DNA of 64,000 nt, from positions 28,545,341 to 28,609,340 of the forward strand of contig NC_092575.1 in NCBI RefSeq assembly GCF_037975245.1. Reading direction: 5' to 3'. The notes under the pieces are model-generated. The model saw nothing but the letters and a program-made list of their open reading frames with translations. It searched no databases and was not told where the DNA came from. This document shows positions 56,771 to 64,000 of the stretch, piece by piece. The stretch comes from Apostichopus japonicus. Lineage: Eukaryota > Echinodermata > Holothuroidea > Aspidochirotida > Stichopodidae. The first letter of the stretch is position 1; the number at the start of each line of letters is the position of its first letter. A program made the translations under genes and the position numbers.

Positions 56771-58101
56771 CAGTGGCGTAGCTAGGATTTTTTGAGTGGG
56801 GGGCCATGGGGGGCTGTTCTTTCTTGTGGGGGGCGGAGTTTACTATCTAAGCGGAGCGCCACCTTGGTTGGCGCGGAGCGTACAGAGAAAATTTGAGATT
56901 TCAGCACCCCCCAGATCGCAGGAGATGGCACCTGTGAGGCAAAATAGCAACCAAAAAGATGTGCAACTTTGGTGACAGAAATGCAAAAAAAGTTTTTTCT
57001 CTTTCATGCTGACTGGCCTTGCCAACTCAGCCAGACTTTTAACTTGAGGGAAGTTGGCATCATTTGTCGTTTCAAGCTGTCAAGGCCTTTCTCCCAACTC
57101 AAACCCCTGTGGGCTACCGGTAGATTTGCAGGATATGCCCACATGTGGACTTAAATAGCATCAGAGGAAGGGGGTGGAAGACTAACACGCATCGATGTTT
57201 CGGTAATGGTCCACATTGATGGCTCGGTGCTTATTAGGCCATTTATTGGGTTTCTTGAGGCAGCTGTCATCAGAATCTGGCTTTTTGTGCCAATCGATGA
57301 CCGATAACATGTATTGGTATGTAAATTTCTTCTTCATATATCTAGCAACACTCTAAAAACAAATGAGTGGATTTCATTCCATCGGAGTGATCACTCGGCG
57401 CACTTCAAATTAAGAGTAAAATTTAACTCTATTGGAGTTAACCCTCACTCCTAATATGAGTGAATATAACTCTATTAGGAGTTAAGATTTACTCAAATGG
57501 AGTGGAAATTCACTCTTATACCGGAATGTGCTCAGTGATCACTCCCATGGAGTGAAATTCACCTATGTTTTTATCAGTACAGTACAGTGCATATCATCAT
57601 AGACGTACGTACGTACGTACTACGTACGTTCGTATATCAGACGCACTCGATACCCACGATACGATACGGTCCTGGAGAAACTATTTCCACTCATCATTTT
57701 TTAATGATACAGTAGTGAGTATTGAACAGGCACAGCCGCATGTTTGCAGGAAATTCAGAATTCCCAATATTTTATATCTCTACCAGTAGTGAAAATCATG
57801 TTTCGACAGTTTCGTGGACATAAAAAGTTGTTTTGTGGAATATTCAATGACATATCAGGGGCGGATGCAGGATTTGTGACAGGGGGGGGGGGTCTGACAG
57901 GTCCAGCCGCGCCTGAACGTAAGAATATCTAAGCGGAGCGCCATCATTGGTTGGCGCGGAGCGTACAAGAAAATTTTTGGCTTTACAAACCCCCCAGATG
58001 GCCGGAAACGGCACTTCCCGAGTATTCTAAGCAGCATGTACCTAGCCTGAAAATATGGATCTCATGTCTGCAATTTCAGGCCCCCCGTAGCTACGCCACT
58101 G
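56771..58101. mobile_element. hAT-like element, CAGTGGCGTAGCTA ends
   Basis: Inverted ends CAGTGGCGTAGCTAGG / GTAGCTACGCCACTG. Flanks TTCACGCA and ATCACGCA match at 7 of 8 positions, fitting an aged 8-bp duplication. It contains a small inverted-repeat element (57347-57580) and an (ACGT)n patch (57602-57628). Confidence 0.65.
57347..57580. repeat. Inverted-repeat MITE rich in GAGT/ACTC
   Basis: Arms of about 45 bp: CTCTAAAAACAAATGAGTGG...GGAGTGATCACT on the left, complement of AGTGATCACTCCC...CACCTATGTTTTTA on the right. Between them are several AACTC(T/C)ATTGGAGTTAA-type small palindromes. Confidence 0.65.
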
Positions 58102-58211
58102 ATCACGCATGGGGCACTTTCCCTCGAGCGCGGTAAAAAAAAAAAAAAAAAAAAAATCAGGATTTTCAAAAAGGGGGGGCCCGGGCCCCCCCCCTCTGGA
58201 TCCGCCCCTGA

Positions 58212-59811
58212 TATAGAACTCTACAATATACAACCAAGTAGGCCTTCATAACATCACATGATAGTTATAGCGACTATGCACAAACAAAACACTCACTATA
58301 TATAAACATTCTAACATGACCGATAATACTAGAATCAGGCAACCTTGCTGGTCGATTTACAGATGTATGCCTTTCAGAAGAGCCAATTCATATGGTTGGC
58401 CATTTGTATCAATTCAACGGGAATCGACATTTATAGATTTACAGCGGTACTTGTCAATTTAATTCGGCATTTACCAGTGTCTAATCACATTCTGGTCAAC
58501 ATTGAACGCAGACGTTCCAAGTTCATCACATATTCTGCCTTTTGGTCGGAAACTTGAAATATTGGGAATACAGCAAGTTGTCAATCATCATCCCGAAATC
58601 GTCGACACAAAACAGGGTAACAACTTTCTGCTTCAAGGGTAACAACTTCCTGCTTCAGAGGTAAGTTGATGATATGTCGATTAAAAATGCTATGAAATAA
58701 TAGTTGGTGTGTCTGTTCAAATTGAAATATACTGATATCAATTGATATATTGTTCATTTAAATGGGTATAAATCAATCAGAAAGTGCTACATGTCGATTT
58801 AAAATGACACTATAAGTGACATCAATCTGTTCTATGTCTAGTTAAACTGGAATATATCGATTTAAATTGGTATATTTCATTTCCCGTGGTCTGACATGAA
58901 TGTCCTGCTATACAGTCAAGAATGAAAAAGAGTCACGAGTTTAAGGCAAGAACGAAAGAACTAACCCTTTCCCACATGTTTGGAAATAATAAAAAATGAC
59001 AAGGCTAGAGTTGTGTTTTTTTGTTTTGCTTTCAAACAAGTCCTAGCCACCATCAGATATAAGCTTAATGATTGCTTGCACTGTACTCATCATGACCAGT
59101 TATATTTTGATCTAGAAGAGGTGAAAGATTAGAAAAGTATCTCAGACTCCAACCCATATGTCAGCTTTCGTCGTGGAATCTTCCTCTTGAAACAAAGAAT
59201 TGTTTAATGCCTTAAATCACCCTCAATCATTCAGATTGTTCCACCACTTTCCTTTCGTCCGCCCGAGCTAAACAATATTGATTATCATTGCAAACATGCC
59301 AAAATTTCACTTCCTCGGTTAATTCAGGCAGTTCCGACTTCTCATGAGGTTAAACTCTTTCGGGCGGATGTTTCCTCAACAACTCCGTACCTTTCCCTCC
59401 AATGTTGATAGTTTACGTGGCTACAACTTTGACGCACGTAGTGGTACTTATTATTATGAAGTTGAACCCTGTATTTCTCATTACAACATAGGGGTTTTCC
59501 AGAATTTTATTTGTAACTTTTGCTTTGTGCTTTGTGATATTAATGATTGAAAAACTGTGGTTGCAATTGTGGTATTTCGAGAGACCTAACACTCAATCCA
59601 AGATATTTACTATATGAAATGGTATATTGTTATTAGTAATGCGGCCTGTATAGACGGTTTATTAGTGATTATTTAGAATCTGTATAGAGTGAATGATGTT
59701 AGGTGCTAGTTGCATCATAGACTTTAACCCATAGTTCATAAGTCATAAATCTGTTGGAAATATCTGTGACATATATCTATGTGACATATGGCGGAGTGTA
59801 TAGTGTAATAT
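58212..59811. other. About 1.6 kb with no recognisable feature
   Basis: Short open frames on the plus strand (58345-58557, 59344-59550) show no family resemblance that I recognise and no splice context. Confidence 0.4.
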
Positions 59812-61972
59812 TGTGACGAGCCCGCTTCCTCCGATAGTAAAACTATATCGGGACTCGCGATAGAAAGGTACTGGGATATCTTGATGCCGTATTTACGCTT
59901 CTTCAGGAGATGTCTCGAACGGAAGAAAACAATGACTTCACACAAAAAACAATTTGACGAGATAGGATTTGATTTGATGATTCGGTATAATTTCTTCTCT
60001 GTCGATTCTCTTTACAAATAAAACTAAATTACAATGATTTGACTTGACTTGACTCCGTCAATTAAACAATTAGGAGGAGTGATGAACTTTCGGCGGAGTG
60101 ATAAATTTGCTGACCAAGTGATAAATTTGCTGACGGAGTGATAAATTTGCTGACGGAGTGCGTAAACTTTCGGCCTCCTTTTCCTTTTAAACCTTACTTC
60201 CATAAAATCCCTCTGCGCATAATCAGTAGGCAGCCAATAACCTGACCATCCTGTATTAACTTAACGATATAAAAATAAATGCGCTGGCACTGATCTGCCC
60301 TGATTGGTTGGGAGTTTGGAAGTCCATCCCCTTTCTATGGAAACTTCCATACCACGTGAGAGAACCTTCTCGAATGTTCCACAGACATAATGGAATCTAT
60401 TTTGGGAAAAGGCCCTGTACCAAGATTCAATAAGATAGTTAAAAACTTCTCGTGGGAAAACTGAATCCATGACCTAGCAGGGTTGGCATTTTCCCGGGAA
60501 AAAACCTGTTTTTCCCACTAAGCGGTAAAAACCAGGTAAAAACCGGGAAAAACTGGTAAATACCGGTAAAAACCGCCTCCGTCTCGAAAACTAGTATTAA
60601 TTGTCCGTAAAATGCAGGGTCATCAGTAGGCACGATATTGTTTCATGACAGGCATATTTTATTGAATATGGGAGTTTCTTAGCTTCATTTTGAGCTATTT
60701 TATCACATTCTTATTCTACTTTTTGTGGAAAAAAGAGTATTTTTCGTATTGCACATGTATAGTTATTCTGTCACAATCTCTTTAGCAGTATGCATTGCCT
60801 ATTGCCCAAACCATTATAGGTCTACACTGGGACATTCACCCCTCCTAAATTCTTCAGGCCTATTATGTGGCATGAACAGCGGAGGATAGAACGTAGTGGC
60901 GAACCATGGCATCCAAAGCCTCAAAGGGACAAGGAACCATATAATAATATAATATTATGTGCTCAGACAGTTCATTCCATTCCATTAATTACAGTAGGCA
61001 ACAGTCTATTGAGGTGAACTTCAATCCAGGGGGCTCAATAGAAACTGCTTTGAAACTTTGTAAGGCACATGGGCCCAATTAAAGTATTAAACGCACAATG
61101 GCCCTATGGAGCCATTCACACAACCAAACTGTTTACCTTGATGCAAACATGGTCCAATTATTATACAACTTCATGCATGAGTGATTAAACACTTTGAGGT
61201 GGACAGGTGAGGTGATACTGGGCACTTCCTGTGTATAGGCTAACTGAAGAGGTAGGAGTATCAACAACACAAGTAACTGTTCCAATTGTTACTTATTCTC
61301 AAATTAGTTGATGTCACAACAGTCACTTAGTACAGTGCCTATAAGCAATATAAGCATAGTACAGTGCCTAGTGCGAAGTGTGAACAGAGTACAATTTATC
61401 GCAGACATGAAGTGATCGTTCTTGGATGTGAATCATCATTTGGATCTGAGCGGACTAATGTGGCATGTATAATATGACGAACCATAGCCCTAGGAGGCAC
61501 CAACAGTTTGATACGAGTCCATTCTCTAGATAATGGAATTATGCATCTCGATAGGAAAATAAAGTTGGTTGATTTGAGCATCCAATATATTATTTATTTG
61601 AATTATTTATAATAGTCTAATCGGTAAACTCACAAGTTATAGATCATAGCTGTTCTTTGGATGTAACCCAACCCCCTACCATAAGATGCCATTTTCTTGT
61701 AGATTCTATGCTCCTCCACAAGTTCCACATGAGTTTTTAGGAATTCTATATAATTTGAGGTTTTTCCCGGTTTTTCCCAGTTTTTCCCACTTATAGGTGG
61801 GAAAAACCTCCCGGTAAAAACCGGTAAGAAACTTGTTTTTCCCGGGGCGGTAAAAACCGCCCGGTAAAAACCGGCCAACCCTGTGACCTAGATAAATACA
61901 TAAGAGGCCTGTAAGGTGTCTCGATGGAGTGTTTCGGTAACATCAAAGAGATGGTATCACTATTTCATAACA
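59812..61972 (-). repeat. LTR of a Gypsy-type retrotransposon (with nested hAT)
   Basis: On the minus strand it begins TGTTATGAAATAG right after a polypurine tract and ends ...GTCACA. Without the nested element (60478-61883 plus one TSD copy) it is about 750 bp. It contains tandem TTGCTGACGGAGTGATAAAT-like units (60102-60165). The left boundary (TGTGACGAGCCC at 59812) is inferred from the TG...CA rule, as the other LTR is outside the window. Confidence 0.6.
60478..61883. mobile_element. hAT-like element, CAGGGTTGGC ends, 8-bp TSD TGACCTAG
   Basis: 1406 bp, ends CAGGGTTGGCATTTTCCCGG and CCGGCCAACCCTG, perfect TGACCTAG duplications (60470-60477, 61884-61891). Both subterminal regions carry many GGTAAAAACC(G)G and TTTTTCCC units in both orientations (60500-60580, 61755-61875), as expected for clustered transposase-binding repeats. 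The interior shows no transposase. Confidence 0.9.
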
Positions 61973-63244
61973 TCCCCCTCAATCTTTTAAAATTTTTGGA
62001 TACTCCAAAATTTTAACATCATACTGCTTTAACTTATCATTATCTCAAGAAGGTAGAGTACTGTAAGCACATTCACTAATATTCATTGACTTCAATAAAT
62101 GGTCTTATGTATCTCAAAGGTTAACATCTTGGTTACGAATTATTAAAATGATCATATGTTATATACATAGACACTATTTCCTTGAAACTGAAGTGTACCT
62201 CTTCAATATTGATGACATCATATGATGTAATCTAAAAATAGAAATATCATTAAGATATCTTAAAGTTACATGACACAGCAAAATATGCAGTATCTCTAAC
62301 AAAATACATTTATGCATTTCATACATCAATAATACATTTATATCAAAAGTGAAATCATGCCGTGATTTGGGGAGAGATCAGAGAATACTAGACTTAGTTA
62401 TCTTTTAACTGAACAGAACAGCTCAGCGTTCCATAAAAAATTTCGTACACAAAAAAAGAACCTTAAAATTTTACAAACTCTTTTACAAAACCTCCTCTTT
62501 AATGAAGGCATAGTTTCAAAACTGCTTTGAAACCTTGTGAATCATATACATTCACCTCAAGAAAATGTGACTCGATAGCATGGTGACCCTAGGTATGCAC
62601 TCCGAATTGATAGTCTAGTAAAGTACCAAAGTACTAGATATTCGATACCATAAAAGAGACTCCATAGACTATGACATCAACAAATCTTTCTTCAAATTAC
62701 ATAATACTTAACATCTTGTCTTTTAAACTTCATGATGAAATTTACTTTTGCATGAATAATTGAGGAAAAGAAAATATATACATAACTTCCTCAAAAGATC
62801 TATACTTTCATCTATACAAAACATCTATACTTTCATTTGCTTTGATAACTGTTGCTGTAAGCAAAAGTTGCACATTACCAATGCTGTCTCTGAATAGCCT
62901 TCAATATAACATAAATGATGCAATGTAAATATCCTTAAAATATTTCTCAATATATGAAAACCCATGTTGCTAATATTCCGGATAGGTTCTAATTGCCGGG
63001 TAAACGTTTGAACGAATTCATAAGGAAAAATAAGGTATACTCATTACACATTTGTTATAAAAGATGAAACTACTGTAGGTCACTTGGTGGCGTTTTTAAC
63101 AATAAAGCTTATATTGTTACACCATACAGTACAATGACTTCCACTTAATAGGTATGCAGGTAAATGCCATGACGCATTCCATTCATACAATCGTGGGTAA
63201 AACACCTGTTCATCTGAACTTAAAGCAATATGCAGTTACACATA
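61973..63244 (-). other. Polypurine tract and 3' non-coding part of the Gypsy-type element
   Basis: The minus strand reads AAAAGATTGAGGGGGA immediately before the LTR (61973-61988), a good polypurine tract. The remaining 1.25 kb is AT-rich with no open frame of note. Confidence 0.6.
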
Positions 63245-64000
63245 CTAACCATATAATGTTTGCAACATCCTGCCTGGATTGCCTGTAATGTTCAATCCCT
63301 TTTCATGGAGAAAATTCATTATTTCCTCTGTGTTAGAATATTTTCCTACATTCCACCAAAAATCATGACTCTTAAAGCCTGTTGGAAAACATGGTGTCTG
63401 ATAGGTGACCAGAACCTGTAATTCACCCAATTTGTATCGAGCACGTTGGACTTTCATGTCTCCTTGTGGAGCATTTGCAAAAACTTTCTTTTGCCTTAAT
63501 ATGCTATCTTTAATGGAAGGATATGGAATTGCTAATCCTTCATTATGTGCTCTATTCTCTAGAAATGATGCAACATTCATTGGCTTAGTGGTCATAAGAC
63601 ACATGACGTGATCTGAAGTTACCCCTGGCAAAATGTTACCAAACTCATCATGAAACTCAATATGTGCATCTTGCATGACATTAACATTTTCTGCATTAGA
63701 AGTGTTACTACTCAAAACATTTCTCATTCGTGCAAGCTTTTCACTTGATGAACCCTTTATTTTCAAGACCTGACGCAATTTCTGAATGTTGGTGATATTC
63801 TTAGTTTCAGAGGATGCTCTTACAAAACATGGTTTAAGCCTGTTATAATTGAATACATCACTAAGAATTTCTCCTTTGAGAGTGTCCAACAAATAAGGAG
63901 TCCTGTCTAAAACTTGATGGATCACTAATGGTCCACACCATTCTGCAGCAATTTTGCGAGAGTTCGCAGTCAAGGAAGAAGACGTTGGCTTATACAGATA
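63245..64000 (-). CDS. Gypsy-type pol C-terminus (integrase tail), partial
   Basis: An open frame enters from the right window edge (YLYKPTSSSLTANSRKIAAE at 64000) and runs 251 codons to a stop at 63245-63247. The start WCGPLVIHQVLDRTPYLLDT then GEILSDVFNYNRLKPCF matches the end of the integrase C-terminal domain of Ty3/Gypsy elements (a K...GP..I block, a beta-strand pair, then RLKP). About 190 further residues follow with no recognised domain, including KIKGSSSEKLARMRNVLSS and a Trp-rich segment near the end (SHDFWWNVGKYSN). The catalytic core and RT lie beyond the window. No disruption is visible, so this could be a young copy. Confidence 0.8.
   Translation of the reverse strand, partial: YLYKPTSSSLTANSRKIAAEWCGPLVIHQVLDRTPYLLDTLKGEILSDVFNYNRLKPCFVRASSETKNITNIQKLRQVLKIKGSSSEKLARMRNVLSSNTSNAENVNVMQDAHIEFHDEFGNILPGVTSDHVMCLMTTKPMNVASFLENRAHNEGLAIPYPSIKDSILRQKKVFANAPQGDMKVQRARYKLGELQVLVTYQTPCFPTGFKSHDFWWNVGKYSNTEEIMNFLHEKGLNITGNPGRMLQTLYG

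Larger units (their letters stand above)
56331..58211. mobile_element. Nest of CAGTGGCG-type elements
   Basis: The outer ends CAGTGGCGGATCCAGG (56331) and CTGGATCCGCCCCTG (58197-58211) are flanked by ATATA on both sides, which fits a 5-bp duplication. A third terminus (CAGGGGCGGATGCAGG, 57855) lies inside, so the right end could instead belong to a shorter element. Copies of the recurrent motif are at 56843 and 57927. Confidence 0.55.

Overview
This window is animal nuclear DNA: large introns with GT/AG splice sites, many decayed non-LTR retrotransposons, cut-and-paste transposons with target-site duplications (TSDs), an LTR retrotransposon and abundant tandem repeats. Repeat and protein types (CR1/L2-like LINEs, THAP-type fragment, TTAGGG-like tract, invertebrate Cys-rich repeat protein) suggest a marine invertebrate, perhaps an echinoderm or relative. 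That placement is inference.

The backbone is a direct segmental duplication. Copy 1 is 2867-21265 and copy 2 is 40051-55716, separated by about 18.8 kb of unrelated sequence. Each copy carries one intact six-exon minus-strand gene for a 246-aa protein that reads as a single-domain START (StAR-related lipid transfer) protein. I assembled both from splice sites and phase; they differ at about 24 residues. These are the only two host genes I can support as intact. Only about 230 bp upstream of each ATG is shared, so most upstream regulatory sequence differs.

The copies serve as each other's empty-site control. Copy 1 alone has a foldback element of palindromic GATATC repeats, a 5'-truncated LINE with a 10-bp TSD, a perfect 71-bp hairpin, a LINE tail inside a minisatellite, a 1.85-kb TTAA-flanked element with a THAP-like reading frame, a MITE carrying a TTAGGG-like tract, and 17 units of a 74-bp repeat. 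Copy 2 alone has two hAT-type elements with perfect 8-bp TSDs, a TATA-flanked element, an expanded 35-bp array, and a 185-bp exact copy of part of its own START gene pasted into an intron.

The region between the copies holds LINE fragments and three related composite elements (22102-24113, 28925-32551, 37758-39682). These share CAGG(T/C)GCGTATCCAGG ends and 5-bp NATAT duplications, and contain further nested insertions. A roughly 44-bp internal motif recurs at least twelve times in the window, in elements with different ends. The third composite splits a LINE whose 5' side stops exactly at the copy 2 junction.

The right flank has a nest of CAGTGGCG-ended elements (56331-58211), about 1.6 kb without recognisable features, and the 3' part of a minus-strand Ty3/Gypsy-type element: integrase tail (63245-64000, running off the window), polypurine tract, and an LTR (59812-61972) holding a nested 1.4-kb hAT-like element. 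The left flank (1-2866) holds a broken copy of an invertebrate repeat-family protein.
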